A stretch of DNA of 64,000 nucleotides from Desulfatibacillum alkenivorans DSM 16219 (GCF_900142135.1 NZ_FQZU01000004.1:1-64000), one strand, 5' to 3'; positions 26,185-34,660 are shown, numbered from the stretch's first letter. Program-made: numbers and translations. Notes: generated from the letters alone by a model not told the origin.

Positions 26185-26420
26185 ATTTTACGATAACTGT
26201 CATAAGCCTGGGAACCGTGTTTTTAATTTTAACCTGGCTGGCCATTTTTCATATCATGGCCCGGGATTTCGGCTCTCCGGTCAGGAAGACCGTCTGGGGC
26301 CTTGTGGTGGTTGGTCTCCCTTTTTTGGGCGTGCTGTTGTACATAATTTGGGGGCGCAGGCAAGGCGTGCGGCCTTCCTTGGAAGAAATTACGGAATTGG
26401 AAGATGGCGTTCAAAAATGA
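26181..26420 (+). CDS. PLDc_N-domain small membrane protein
   Basis: A 79-residue protein with two membrane helices, matching the phospholipase D N-terminal (PLDc_N) domain: HIMARDFGSPVRKTVWGLVVVGLP, then GVLLYIIWGRR. Free-standing copies are common and uncharacterised. It starts at a TTG (26181) whose last bases overlap the TGA of the lytic transglycosylase, so it depends on coupled translation. The role may be envelope-related by context. Confidence 0.75.
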   Translation: MNFTITVISLGTVFLILTWLAIFHIMARDFGSPVRKTVWGLVVVGLPFLGVLLYIIWGRRQGVRPSLEEITELEDGVQK

Positions 26421-26421
26421 T

Positions 26422-26450
26422 TTGACAAGGCGGCTTCATTTTTGTAATAA
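26422..26450 (+). promoter_or_regulatory. Promoter of tRNA-Glu
   Basis: TTGACA (26422-26427) is a perfect -35, with TAATAA (26445-26450) as -10 at 17-bp spacing and the tRNA 42 bp downstream. The -10 is weak. Confidence 0.5.
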
Positions 26451-26492
26451 GACCATCTTGTCCGCCACTGGCGGGCTGTCAACAAAGAGTGT

Positions 26493-26568
26493 GGTCCCAT
26501 CGTCTAGCGGTTTAGGATATCGCCCTCTCACGGCGAAGACAGGGGTTCGATTCCCCTTGGGACTACCA
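26493..26568 (+). tRNA. tRNA-Glu (anticodon CTC)
   Basis: A 76-base cloverleaf. The acceptor arm GGTCCCA pairs with TGGGACT (the first pair is G-U), the D-arm region is CGTCTAGCGGTTTAGGA, the anticodon stem TCGCC/GGCGA encloses loop CTCTCAC with anticodon CTC at 26527-26529, the T-arm is AGGGGTTCGATTCCCCT, and CCA is encoded at 26566-26568. The CGTCTAG start is characteristic of bacterial tRNA-Glu. No integrase or att duplication is visible beside it. Confidence 0.93.
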
Positions 26569-26669
26569 CTTCTTTCCTTTTCTGCATTCTTCCAAGACAT
26601 TTCAAATACAATAAACAGTTCCGCCGGCCTTTTGCGTCCGCCGATGCAAGCCGGAGGATTGGGGTAGTC

Positions 26670-28154
26670 ATGGATACATTTATGGAGATGTTCCGGCATC
26701 ATCCGGACCCGGCTTTTTTGGCCGATAAATCCGGAAAGATCATCGGCTGGAACGCCCCTGCGGACGAGATGCTCGGTCTGCCTTACAGCCCGGAAAATGT
26801 GGATTTGGTCGCAAATAAAGGCGTACACAGGTTTCACCCTTCTTTGAACGAACTGTTCGCCCAATGCATTCAAAGGGGCGCGGGGTCGGAGCAATGGGTG
26901 CTGCCTCTGCCCGGAGACATGGGCAAGCCCCATATCCGTTTTATAGTGACCCCCATCCAAAAAAGCACGGGGGTTTCCGGCGCCTGGGCGGTCTGCCCCA
27001 GAAGCCATGAAGACCGGGACGGCGTGTGCTTTACGCCGGAAAACCCGGTGGTCCGCATGCTTTCGTTTTTGACCAATATGATCGAAAGCACGGTCAACGG
27101 CATTGTGGTTATGGATCCCAGGGGCAAGGTCCTCATGTTCAATAAAAGCATGGAGATCATGACAGGGTTCGCCTCGGAAGACGTGGTGGGCATTCCCGGC
27201 GGCGTGGACCTGTTTTACGGCTGGGAAACCGCCAAGCGCAACATGAAGCTCATGCGGAGCAAGCAGTACGGCCGGCCCGGCATTCTGAACATGGTGAAAA
27301 CCGAACTCAAGGACAAGGACGGCAATCCCTTTCCCGTCACCTTGTCGGCGGGAATCATGTTTGAAGACGGCCACGAAACCGGCAGCGTAGGCATTTTCGG
27401 CGATTTGCGGGAAAGCGAGCGCCTTGCCAGGGAGCTGCGCTCCGCCCAGGAAAGGCTGATCCAGGCGGACAGAAACGCGGCCTTGGGCAGGCTGTCCGCC
27501 AGCGTGGCCCACGAAATCAACAATCCGCTTTCCGGCATCTTGATGTTTGCGGAAATCATGCAGCGAAGCCTGAAGGACGATCCGGTTTACAGGGACGACC
27601 TGAAGGAGATTATCGACCAGACCCTTCGCTGCAAGGCCATTGTCCGCAATTTGCTGGGATTCTCCCGGAAGTCGGATAACGGCAACGAGCCTTTTGACAT
27701 CCCCGAGGCTTTTCGCCAATGCCTGGACATTGTACTGCCCCAGGCGAAATTTCAGGGCATTGAGGTGAAATGCGACTTTCAGCCCGACATGCCCAAAATG
27801 CAGGCCGACCGCGTTCAGATGCAGCAGGTGTTCACCAATTTGGTGCTAAACGCCGCGGACGCCCTGGAAGGCAAAGGCCTGATTTGCATCAAAGCGCGGC
27901 ACGATTTTGAATCCGGTTATTTTTTTATGGAATTCCGGGATAACGGGCCGGGAGTGGCCCAGGGGGAGCTGGAAAAGATTTTCGAAAGCTTTTATACGAC
28001 CAAACCCGTGGGATACGGCACGGGCCTCGGCCTGTCCATCACCCAGGACATTATTCACAATCATGGCGGAAGCATTGGCGTGGAAAATCATCCGGAAGGC
28101 GGAACCATATTCACCATCCGCCTGCCGGGCCCCAAAATCAAGAAAGAATCATGA
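26670..28154 (+). CDS. PAS-domain sensor histidine kinase, cytoplasmic
   Basis: A 494-residue kinase without membrane helices. Two PAS domains are visible (about 1-110, starting FRHHPDPAFLADKSGKIIGW, and about 125-250, NMIESTVNGIVVMDPRGKVL). Then come a coiled linker and HisKA with the phospho-acceptor His281 in VAHEINNPLSGIL. The ATPase domain has VFTNLVLNAADAL (N box), DNGPGV and GTGLGLSI. The ATG at 26670 has GGAGGA 11 bases upstream. It overlaps the next gene, a stand-alone receiver, by four bases (ATGA), and an NtrC-type regulator follows. A soluble input points to a cytoplasmic or redox/ligand signal. Confidence 0.92.
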   Translation: MDTFMEMFRHHPDPAFLADKSGKIIGWNAPADEMLGLPYSPENVDLVANKGVHRFHPSLNELFAQCIQRGAGSEQWVLPLPGDMGKPHIRFIVTPIQKSTGVSGAWAVCPRSHEDRDGVCFTPENPVVRMLSFLTNMIESTVNGIVVMDPRGKVLMFNKSMEIMTGFASEDVVGIPGGVDLFYGWETAKRNMKLMRSKQYGRPGILNMVKTELKDKDGNPFPVTLSAGIMFEDGHETGSVGIFGDLRESERLARELRSAQERLIQADRNAALGRLSASVAHEINNPLSGILMFAEIMQRSLKDDPVYRDDLKEIIDQTLRCKAIVRNLLGFSRKSDNGNEPFDIPEAFRQCLDIVLPQAKFQGIEVKCDFQPDMPKMQADRVQMQQVFTNLVLNAADALEGKGLICIKARHDFESGYFFMEFRDNGPGVAQGELEKIFESFYTTKPVGYGTGLGLSITQDIIHNHGGSIGVENHPEGGTIFTIRLPGPKIKKES

Positions 28155-28516
28155 GTTTGAAACAATACGTAGTTCTTGTAGTGGACGATGAGAGAGTCGT
28201 CCGGGAAGGGTGCCGCAGGATCCTGGAGGCGGAGGGCTACCGGATCCTGATTGCCAAGGATGGGGAGGAGGCCATGGAGATTGTGCAAAGCAATCACGTG
28301 GACCTTGTTCTTGCAGACCTGAAAATGCCGGGAATAGGGGGGTTGGAACTGCTCGCATGGATTAAAAGCAATTACCCGGGCCTGCCTGCCATTATCATTA
28401 CAGGGCACGGCAGCCGGCAGCTTGAATCCCAATGCGAAGACGCAGGAGCATTAGGTTTGATAAGCAAACCATTTATGGCCAGGGAAGTCGTTGACGCGGT
28501 AAAAAGCGCCTTGTAA
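28151..28516 (+). CDS. Single-domain response regulator
   Basis: A 121-residue CheY-like receiver with the acidic pair D12-D13, phospho-acceptor D56 in LVLADLKMPG, Thr in IITGHG and Lys in ISKPF. There is no output domain, so it probably shuttles phosphate or acts by protein contact. Coupled to the preceding kinase (ATGA overlap), it is followed 40 bases later by an NtrC-family regulator. Kinase, free receiver and sigma-54 activator together suggest a branched or sink-type relay. Confidence 0.92.
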   Translation: MSLKQYVVLVVDDERVVREGCRRILEAEGYRILIAKDGEEAMEIVQSNHVDLVLADLKMPGIGGLELLAWIKSNYPGLPAIIITGHGSRQLESQCEDAGALGLISKPFMAREVVDAVKSAL

Positions 28517-28556
28517 CCATGCAAGAAGGCAGCACGTCTAGGAAGGACTGGGATAG

Positions 28557-29918
28557 ATGGAGGAGCAAACCAAGCTGAAAACCGCCTTGATTGTGGACGA
28601 TGAGCCCGTCGTCCGTTCAGGCATCAGTAGGATTGTCACCCATATGGGCCTCAAGCCCGATGACGCCGCAGATGGCAAGGAAGCCATCTCCAAAATGTCG
28701 GATTCCTATTTCGACATTATTTTTCTGGATGTCCGCATGCAGGGCATGGGCGGCATGGAAGTCCTGGGATGGATCAAGGATAACAACATAAGCTCCCTGG
28801 TGGTCATGATCACCGGCGTCACCGAGCCGGACATAATCATTCAGGCCATGAAAATGGGGGCCTTTGACTATCTGGCCAAACCCTTTGGCGTGGATGACAT
28901 AGAAAACATCATCCAAAGGGCCGAAAAAGCCTCCGCCCCTCCGGCGCAAACCATTGGCATTCCCAAAAGCAAGGGGCTGCAGGCGGGGCCGGACAGGATC
29001 ATGCTGGGCTCCAGCCCGGTCATGCAAAGCCTGTTCACCCGCATGCTTAAGGTGGCGCCCACGGACGGCACGGTGCTTATCACCGGAGAAAGCGGCACCG
29101 GCAAGGAGCTGGTCGCCCGGGCCATTCACTATCACAGCCGCCGGCGCGAAAACGAATTCGTGCCTGTGGACTGCTCCGCCCTGGTGGAAAACCTCTTGGA
29201 AAGCGAGTTGTTCGGCCACGTTAAAGGCTCGTTCACCGGCGCCCTGCAAAGCAAAAAGGGCCTGTTCGAACTGGCCAACCACGGCACCTTCTTTTTCGAC
29301 GAAATCTCCAATCTGTCCATGGACATCCAGGCCAAGCTGCTAAGGGTCATCCAGGAGCGGGAATTCACCCAGGTGGGCGGGGCCGTCCGCATCAAAGTGG
29401 ATTTGCGGATTATGGTGGCCTCCAACCGGGATTTGCGGGCCGCCATCGCTGAAAACAAGTTCAGGGAGGACCTGTTCTACCGCCTGCACGTCATCCCCAT
29501 CCATCTGCCGCCCTTAAGGGAAAGAGGCAAGGACATCGAGGAACTGGTCAATTATTTTGTGCTTCACATGTCCCGGAAAATCGGCAGGGAAGCTCCCAGG
29601 GTCTCCCGCGAGGCCATGGACGTGCTCCTTTCCTACGCCTGGCCGGGCAATGTGCGGGAGTTGGAGAACACCATCGAGCGCACCCTGATCCTGAAGGACG
29701 ACGCCGTTATCAAGCCCGAGCACCTGCCCCAGGACATCCGCCAGCAGCCGCCCGATCTCCGGTCCTTTTCCGATAAAATGGTCAGCCTCAAGGACCTGGA
29801 AAGGGATTACATCCGGTTTGTGCTGTCCCGCACCAACGGGGGCATTCAAAAGGCGGCCGGCATTCTGGGCATCAACCGCAAGACCCTGTCCATGAAAATG
29901 AAAAAATACGGATTGTAA
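28557..29918 (+). CDS. Sigma-54-dependent response regulator (NtrC family)
   Basis: A 453-residue regulator. The receiver is at 1-120 with D58 in IIFLDVRMQG. The AAA+ domain is at about 150-385, with Walker A GESGTGKE near 177, the sigma-54 contact loop GSFTGA near 224 (the consensus is GAFTGA), Walker B FFFDEISNL and FREDLFYRL. A Fis-type helix-turn-helix is at about 410-453 (NGGIQKAAGILGINRKTL). It activates sigma-54 promoters after phosphorylation. Candidate sigma-54 promoters in this window are at 16844, 45125 and 57505, but none is next to this gene, so targets are unproven. The Ala-to-Ser change in GAFTGA is conservative but worth noting. Confidence 0.93.
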   Translation: MEEQTKLKTALIVDDEPVVRSGISRIVTHMGLKPDDAADGKEAISKMSDSYFDIIFLDVRMQGMGGMEVLGWIKDNNISSLVVMITGVTEPDIIIQAMKMGAFDYLAKPFGVDDIENIIQRAEKASAPPAQTIGIPKSKGLQAGPDRIMLGSSPVMQSLFTRMLKVAPTDGTVLITGESGTGKELVARAIHYHSRRRENEFVPVDCSALVENLLESELFGHVKGSFTGALQSKKGLFELANHGTFFFDEISNLSMDIQAKLLRVIQEREFTQVGGAVRIKVDLRIMVASNRDLRAAIAENKFREDLFYRLHVIPIHLPPLRERGKDIEELVNYFVLHMSRKIGREAPRVSREAMDVLLSYAWPGNVRELENTIERTLILKDDAVIKPEHLPQDIRQQPPDLRSFSDKMVSLKDLERDYIRFVLSRTNGGIQKAAGILGINRKTLSMKMKKYGL

Positions 29919-29928
29919 ACCAGGCAAA

Positions 29929-29966
29929 GCCATTGGGCGGCCCGGCGCAGCTTGCCGTCCAATGGC
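29929..29966 (+). terminator. Possible terminator hairpin after NtrC-family gene
   Basis: GCCATTGG (29929-29936) and CCAATGGC (29959-29966) are perfect arms around a GC-rich 22-base loop, 10 bp past the stop. There is no T-run, so it could instead be an mRNA-stabilising structure. Confidence 0.35.
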
Positions 29967-30079
29967 GCTGCAGGACCGGTGTTTTCCCCTTGTCGTATCT
30001 CTGAAAGAGGTTTAAAATATTCGTAGTTTTCTGCAGTCGAAGCAGAGTTCTTTTGCCGATTTCCCCATGAGAGGCGCCA

Positions 30080-32209
30080 ATGCTGAAAAGAGTTCCCATT
30101 GCCGGTCTGCTGGTTTGTTGTCTTGTCCACTTATGTCTCATAACCTCTTCCCGGGCGGAGGAGACGGTCAACAGCATCCTGCCCTTTCCCACCGCCAACA
30201 GTCTTTTCGACTCCTGGACTCCCGACGGAAGCACTTTTTACTTTGTGGGCGATTCAGGAACCATCCTCAAATACGATGGGACTAACTACGAGTTCATGGA
30301 CTCCCCCACGAATTCGCCTTTATTCTGCATCCATGGAACCTCGGAAACGGACATCTGGGCCGCCGGCGGAGACGATTACAACACCAACAACCTGGAAAAA
30401 GCCGTTTACCTCCACTACGACGGCTCCACCTGGTCCTCCGTCCCCGCCCCGGTTTATTCAGGATCGGCCACCTATCCGCCGGATGACATCCACGCCATCG
30501 CCCCCGACAACGTATGGGCGGCGGACGAACGCTCCGCCTATTTGTACCATTGGGACGGAAATTCCTGGAGCGTGGACTATGTCAGCGGCCTGTATTTGGG
30601 TGTCGGCCTGGACTCCATCCATGCCTTTGCGGCGGACGATATCTACGCCGTGGGATGGTACGGGCAGATCATCCATTATGACGGCGGCGCATGGACCATT
30701 CAAAAGCAAGAAGGAGAGCCGCCCTTCAATTTCAGCACGAACTTCTTGGACGACGTCTGGGGGCCGGACGCGGACAATGTGTTCGTCTGCGGCAATTACG
30801 GCCAGGTGTACAAATTGGACAAGGATGAAGAAAGGTGGATTGAGATATCCAATCCCATAACCTACACCGTGCCCGTTTCCATGCGGAATACGCAATTGAC
30901 CTCAATAGCCGGAACTTCGGCCAATGATATGTATTTCACATCCGTGGGGGGCGCCGTGTATCATTGGAACGGATCGGGCTTTACGGAAATCTCTCCGTCC
31001 GAATACTGGAGGCAGAACGTCATTCGCAAGAAGGCGGACGGCTCCTATCTCATCGCAGGGGATAACGGACGCCTGGAAACCTATAGCCCTGTAACCGGCT
31101 GGCATGAGGAATCCCGGATTCCCACGGTCAAAAAGGATTTCACCAAGGTTTCCTGGGGAGAGGATTTATGGTTCGCCCCAGGGTGGATCAATTCCGGGGA
31201 AGGGGTGTTTGCCTGGAACAAAGGCTCCATGACCGAGCATCCCCTGCCTATCGGCGAAAATAAGCAGGCCCATGTCACAGGTTTGAAAGCCTTTGCAAAG
31301 GACGATGTGTGGGTGGGCCTGCAGCCCATGGACGGCAGCTACTCCTATGGCGCTTTTCATTACGATGGAGAGTCCTGGACCTCCTGGAAACCGAATAATG
31401 CCGGCGTTCCATTGGCTATGACCGATGTTCTGCATACGGAGTCCGGGGATACGTTCGCCATTTTGGGAGGGTTGGACGGCGGATTGCCAAGAAAGATCGT
31501 CAACGGGGATCAGGTCGACGTCTATAATGACCCGGACTATGACTCGTATTATTGCTTGGCCCAGGGCTCGGACGGTAAAGTCTACGCCGTGGGACAAAAC
31601 GGAAAAATCATTTCTTATTCAGGCGGCGCTTGGATGGAAGAAGACTCCGGCGTGACCGCCAAACTGGTATCCGTCGCAGCAGGTGCAGGGTGCGTTTACG
31701 CCGTGGGAGAATCTTCCGCCATATACAAAGCAGACGGCGGGGCCTGGACTCCGGTGTCCGCTAAGGGGATTAACTCCTACGACACCTATAGCATGGTTTC
31801 CTACTTGGGCGCCGGCAAGTTCATTGCCAGCCTCAATACATACAGCGGCTACATAGGCGGGGACCGAGGATATTTGTATCAGTTTGAAAACGGCCAGGCC
31901 GTCCTGATCGACGGCTGGATGTCCCAAAATCTATGCGGAGTAGTCGCTACGGATTCCGGCCAATGGTATGCGTCAGGGGATGGTGCGGTAGTCCTTTCCT
32001 CAGGAGTGATCCAAAAGGGGGATATTGACATGAACGCCTCCCTGGATGTGGGGGACGCCATTATTTCCCTGCAGTTGCCCGGCATGAGCGCCGGCTCCTT
32101 TTCAAGGGCCAGTTGGGCGTTCGAGGCCACGGACCCGGACGGAGACGAAAAAGTCACCGTCAAGGACACCCTGTTTGTGCTTCAACGCATAGCAGGCGTG
32201 AGGGAATAA
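30080..32209 (+). CDS. Secreted beta-propeller protein with C-terminal dockerin-like domain
   Basis: A 709-residue exported protein. The signal peptide is IAGLLVCCLVHLCLITSSRA. The body (about 30-640) is a series of repeats of the form 'D-I-W-A-x-G...H-Y-D-G-x-x-W', for example ETDIWAAGG, DDIYAVGWYGQIIHYDGGAW, DNVFVCGNYGQVYKLD and GKVYAVGQNGKIISYSGGAW, a propeller-like fold. The last 65 residues (GDIDMNASLDVGDAIISLQ and PDGDEKVTVKDTLFVLQRIAG) form a dockerin type I-like pair of calcium loops. No cohesin is visible in the window. It may be a surface binding or matrix protein. The function is unknown. Confidence 0.75.
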   Translation: MLKRVPIAGLLVCCLVHLCLITSSRAEETVNSILPFPTANSLFDSWTPDGSTFYFVGDSGTILKYDGTNYEFMDSPTNSPLFCIHGTSETDIWAAGGDDYNTNNLEKAVYLHYDGSTWSSVPAPVYSGSATYPPDDIHAIAPDNVWAADERSAYLYHWDGNSWSVDYVSGLYLGVGLDSIHAFAADDIYAVGWYGQIIHYDGGAWTIQKQEGEPPFNFSTNFLDDVWGPDADNVFVCGNYGQVYKLDKDEERWIEISNPITYTVPVSMRNTQLTSIAGTSANDMYFTSVGGAVYHWNGSGFTEISPSEYWRQNVIRKKADGSYLIAGDNGRLETYSPVTGWHEESRIPTVKKDFTKVSWGEDLWFAPGWINSGEGVFAWNKGSMTEHPLPIGENKQAHVTGLKAFAKDDVWVGLQPMDGSYSYGAFHYDGESWTSWKPNNAGVPLAMTDVLHTESGDTFAILGGLDGGLPRKIVNGDQVDVYNDPDYDSYYCLAQGSDGKVYAVGQNGKIISYSGGAWMEEDSGVTAKLVSVAAGAGCVYAVGESSAIYKADGGAWTPVSAKGINSYDTYSMVSYLGAGKFIASLNTYSGYIGGDRGYLYQFENGQAVLIDGWMSQNLCGVVATDSGQWYASGDGAVVLSSGVIQKGDIDMNASLDVGDAIISLQLPGMSAGSFSRASWAFEATDPDGDEKVTVKDTLFVLQRIAGVRE

Positions 32210-32355
32210 TCGGGCGGTCTGCGCCCTTTCTATAAATACGCAAGACGCTGGGTCCCTGTTTCCGGGAGTGGGTCATTATGATTGCAAAACTGCCGCAATC
32301 ATACCGCCGCATCCCTCCATGGGGATGACAGAGAGCCTTGGCCGTCGTTGTGGGC

Positions 32356-32502
32356 GGCCCAGGCAAGGCTTTTTTTGCCTGGGTTCGAAAGAACAAAAGG
32401 CGCGGCCGGGAAAGAATGCAGAAATTGGGTATGGTTGGCGGGCGCACGGACCTGCTCGAATTCATGCTTTTGTTTGGTTTTGGAAAGGGCGCTCGTCCGC
32501 AG
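32356..32502. repeat. Dispersed repeat, copy A
   Basis: A 147-bp segment nearly matching 43133-43280 over its whole length. It opens with a CCCAGGCAA/TTGCCTGGG hairpin with a T-rich loop, then a conserved ACAAAAGGCGCGGCCG block and AATTGGGT, and ends in AAAGGGCGCTCGTCCGCAG. It lies in the non-coding gap between convergent genes (32209 and 32592) and has no coding capacity. Confidence 0.8.
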
Positions 32503-32526
32503 AAAATTGGTGATTTCTATCAAACC

Positions 32527-32566
32527 AAAGGCCGATTACGGAAGTTTTTTCCATAATCGGCCTTTT
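32527..32566. terminator. Bidirectional terminator between propeller-dockerin and OmpW-like genes
   Basis: A perfect 12-bp stem AAAGGCCGATTA (32527-32538) and TAATCGGCCTTT (32554-32565), with T's after it on the plus strand and TTTGGTTT on the minus strand. It lies 26 bp beyond the minus-strand gene's stop. Confidence 0.7.
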
Positions 32567-32591
32567 AAATGTTACAGAGATTGGCCCCGGT

Positions 32592-33248
32592 TTAGAAATA
32601 CACTTTCATGCCTGCTCCGATGGAAAAGGAGTTCAATTCCACGTCCTCTTCTCGGTCGCGTCTTCCGGGAGATCTAATGAGAAATTCCTCTTCGTACCAG
32701 GTGTATTTGCCGTCAATGTCAAAGGACAGATTGTCCGTCACATCAATTTCCACGCCCAGGTTGGCGTGAAATCCAAGTCCGTCGTCCGGGTCGATGGATG
32801 TTCCTTTGGCCAGGTTTCGGGAATAGAAATCGGACATGTCAAAGTCGTTGAAGAAGTAGCTCAGGCCCGCGCCGATGTACGGGCTGAATCCGCCCTCGGA
32901 AGGCATGTGAGCCCGAAAGGTGAGCAATAGCGGAACCTGCTCCAGTTCCCCTTGTTCGATCTTTGCTCCCGGAACGTCCAGCTCCATTTCGTATTTGGCG
33001 TAGGCCAGGGTCAGTTCCGTGGAAAAATACTGGTTGAAAAAGAAGGTCATGTTGACGCCGGGCATGGCCGCACCATCAAAGGTCTGCTCGGTGTCCACCA
33101 CGTCGTCTACGTCATAGTTTAAAGTTTTTAAGAAAGAAACTTCCGCGCCGACCCCGAACTTCCAGGCGCGCCCGTCTTCGGCGTAGGCCCCTGCGCTTAA
33201 GGAAAAAAAGCAAATGGCGCAAACAGCTATTAAGAGTGTCTTCTTCAA
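32592..33248 (-). CDS. OmpW-like outer-membrane beta-barrel protein
   Basis: A 218-residue exported protein. The signal peptide is MKKTLLIAVCAICFFSLSAGAYA. Alternating beta strands follow, with GVGAEVSFL, MTFFFNQYFSTELTLAYA, SPYIGAGLSYFFN and GFHANLGVEIDVTDNLSFDIDGKY; this is the OmpW pattern, in which the last conserved strand before the C-terminus includes 'N-L-G-x-D/E'. It ends in Phe as Bam-assembled barrels do. OmpW forms a narrow hydrophobic channel in the outer membrane. It has its own good promoter at 33301-33329. Confidence 0.8.
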   Translation of the reverse strand: MKKTLLIAVCAICFFSLSAGAYAEDGRAWKFGVGAEVSFLKTLNYDVDDVVDTEQTFDGAAMPGVNMTFFFNQYFSTELTLAYAKYEMELDVPGAKIEQGELEQVPLLLTFRAHMPSEGGFSPYIGAGLSYFFNDFDMSDFYSRNLAKGTSIDPDDGLGFHANLGVEIDVTDNLSFDIDGKYTWYEEEFLIRSPGRRDREEDVELNSFSIGAGMKVYF

Positions 33249-33300
33249 GTTATCCTCCTGTCATTACTTATGCTTGAATTGAATGCAGCGATTGAAGAAT

Positions 33301-33329
33301 ATTAAAAACAAAAGCCCCTAAAGAGTCAA
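33301..33329 (-). promoter_or_regulatory. Sigma-70 promoter of OmpW-like gene
   Basis: On the minus strand, TTGACT (33324-33329), 17 bp, TTTAAT (33301-33306). Both match the consensus at five of six bases. The predicted +1 is about 45 bases before the ATG. Confidence 0.65.
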
Positions 33330-33465
33330 GAAATAATGCTTAACGCGCAAGCCCCGGAGCAGGGCGGGGGCCCCGAATGGATTGGGCATACGAAATCAAG
33401 TGGATAAAGCATTTGAGGGGGACGGGATCATCCATTTTGATCCAGGCCCGAAACCGGCAAAGCCC

Positions 33466-33494
33466 TTGACAAAAACAGGGCTAAAATATAGATA
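33466..33494 (+). promoter_or_regulatory. Sigma-70 promoter immediately before pgpA
   Basis: A perfect TTGACA (33466-33471) with TAGATA (33489-33494) at 17-bp spacing. TATAGA at 33487 is an alternative -10. The expected +1 is within a base or two of the pgpA ATG at 33502. Confidence 0.5.
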
Positions 33495-33501
33495 AACCCG
33501 G

Positions 33502-33969
33502 ATGGATACAGGAAAAAAATGGCCGGTGACTCTGGCCACAGGCTTTTATGTGGGGCTTATTCCAAAAGGCCCCGGCACCTTCGGGACCTTATGGGGAATT
33601 CCCCTTGCCTGGATCATGTGGCGGGCCTGGCAATGGCAATGGCTTATAGCGGCGGTCCTGGCGGCCGCGTTTATCGCCGTTTCCGTGTCTATAGCGGATA
33701 AAGCCGCCAAAGCCATGGGCGCCAAGGATCCGGGCGCCATCGTGATTGACGAGATCGCGGGATACATGGTGACTCTGTTCGCCGCGCCGTTTTCGTTCAA
33801 GGCGGCTGTCGCGGGTTTTATCCTGTTCCGGATATTCGATATTTTCAAGCCGCCTCCGGTCAGCACATTGGACAAAAAATTGACCGGCGGGCTGGGCATT
33901 GTTGCGGACGATTTGGCGGCCGGGGTGTACGCTCATATTTTATTAAGGATTTTTCTCCATTATTTTTAA
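33502..33969 (+). CDS. pgpA: Phosphatidylglycerophosphatase A
   Basis: A 155-residue membrane phosphatase that dephosphorylates phosphatidylglycerophosphate in phospholipid synthesis. The family motifs GLIPKGPGTFGTLWGIP, GAKDPGAIVIDEIAGYM (the acidic DE site) and FRIFDIFKPPPV are all present, with four hydrophobic helices. The ATG has no Shine-Dalgarno sequence, and a promoter lies so close that the message would be nearly leaderless. It starts the pgpA-thpR-recA-alaS block, an order seen in related deltaproteobacteria, usually with cinA, which is missing here. Confidence 0.92.
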   Translation: MDTGKKWPVTLATGFYVGLIPKGPGTFGTLWGIPLAWIMWRAWQWQWLIAAVLAAAFIAVSVSIADKAAKAMGAKDPGAIVIDEIAGYMVTLFAAPFSFKAAVAGFILFRIFDIFKPPPVSTLDKKLTGGLGIVADDLAAGVYAHILLRIFLHYF

Positions 33970-33996
33970 TGGATTAGTTGTTTGATTAAGGCCTGT

Positions 33997-34575
33997 ATGA
34001 CCCGGAAGCTCCGTACATTCATTGCCGTGGAAATCCCCGAAGAGGTGAAGCAGGCCGTAAGCCGGGCTCAGGGAGGGTTCAAGGCTTCGGGGCTTCCTTT
34101 TCGCTGGGTCAATCCCAAAGGCATGCACCTGACCCTGAAGTTTTTAGGCGGCGTCCTGCAATCCGATATTGACGGAGTCGTGCAGGTCATGAAAGAATGC
34201 ACGGCCGGGTTTGCGCCAATGACCTTGACTGCAAAAGGCTTTGGGGCGTTCCCGAATTTTTCAAAAGCCCGGGTTTTCTGGACCGGCCTGGCAGGGGATG
34301 CGGCCGGCCTGGGCAGGCTGGCCTCCTGTTTGGAGCAGGGCCTGGAGCCTTTGGGCTTTGAAGCGGAAAACAAACGGTTCAGCGCCCACATCACGCTGGG
34401 AAGGGCCAGGGGACGGATCGACCCCAAGGCTCTGCTGCAGGCCGTGGAAAAAGCCGGATCATTTGAAACCCAAAAATTTACTGTGGACCGCATCACTCTG
34501 TTTAAGAGCGACTTGCGCCCCACAGGCGCGGTGTATACGGCGCTTGCCCATGCTCCTTTTGGACGAAACGGCTAA
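33997..34575 (+). CDS. thpR: RNA 2',3'-cyclic phosphodiesterase (ThpR/LigT)
   Basis: A 192-residue member of the 2H phosphoesterase family. Its two H-x-T-x motifs are HLTLKFLG (near residue 45) and HITLGRARG (near 127), and it has the usual start RTFIAVEIPEEVK. These enzymes hydrolyse 2',3'-cyclic phosphate RNA ends and, as first described, can ligate tRNA halves. I chose the ATG at 33997; the TTG at 33982 gives a longer frame with no better ribosome site. It sits between pgpA and recA. Confidence 0.9.
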   Translation: MTRKLRTFIAVEIPEEVKQAVSRAQGGFKASGLPFRWVNPKGMHLTLKFLGGVLQSDIDGVVQVMKECTAGFAPMTLTAKGFGAFPNFSKARVFWTGLAGDAAGLGRLASCLEQGLEPLGFEAENKRFSAHITLGRARGRIDPKALLQAVEKAGSFETQKFTVDRITLFKSDLRPTGAVYTALAHAPFGRNG

Positions 34576-34660
34576 TGCCGATTAAATAGCTAAAGCGGAC
34601 AGGGACGGCCCAATTCTCGACTACTGAAAATCTTATCGTTCAAAGGGACGGAGGAAAAAT

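Noticed and set aside
26493-26568. tRNA-Glu as an integration site for a genomic island
   Set aside because: No integrase, att duplication or base-composition change is visible around it.
26436-27719. 427-residue frame opposite tRNA-Glu and the PAS kinase
   Set aside because: It would cross the tRNA gene and has no family features; shadow.
30080-32209. Repeats of the propeller gene as a DNA-level tandem array
   Set aside because: The repeats are only protein-level, divergent in sequence and typical of beta-propellers.
32160-32465. Possible small gene in dispersed repeat copy A (and a similar frame at 43049-43297)
   Set aside because: The two peptides are alike only because they read the same DNA repeat. 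They are in the minus frame without ribosome sites and carry no family motif.
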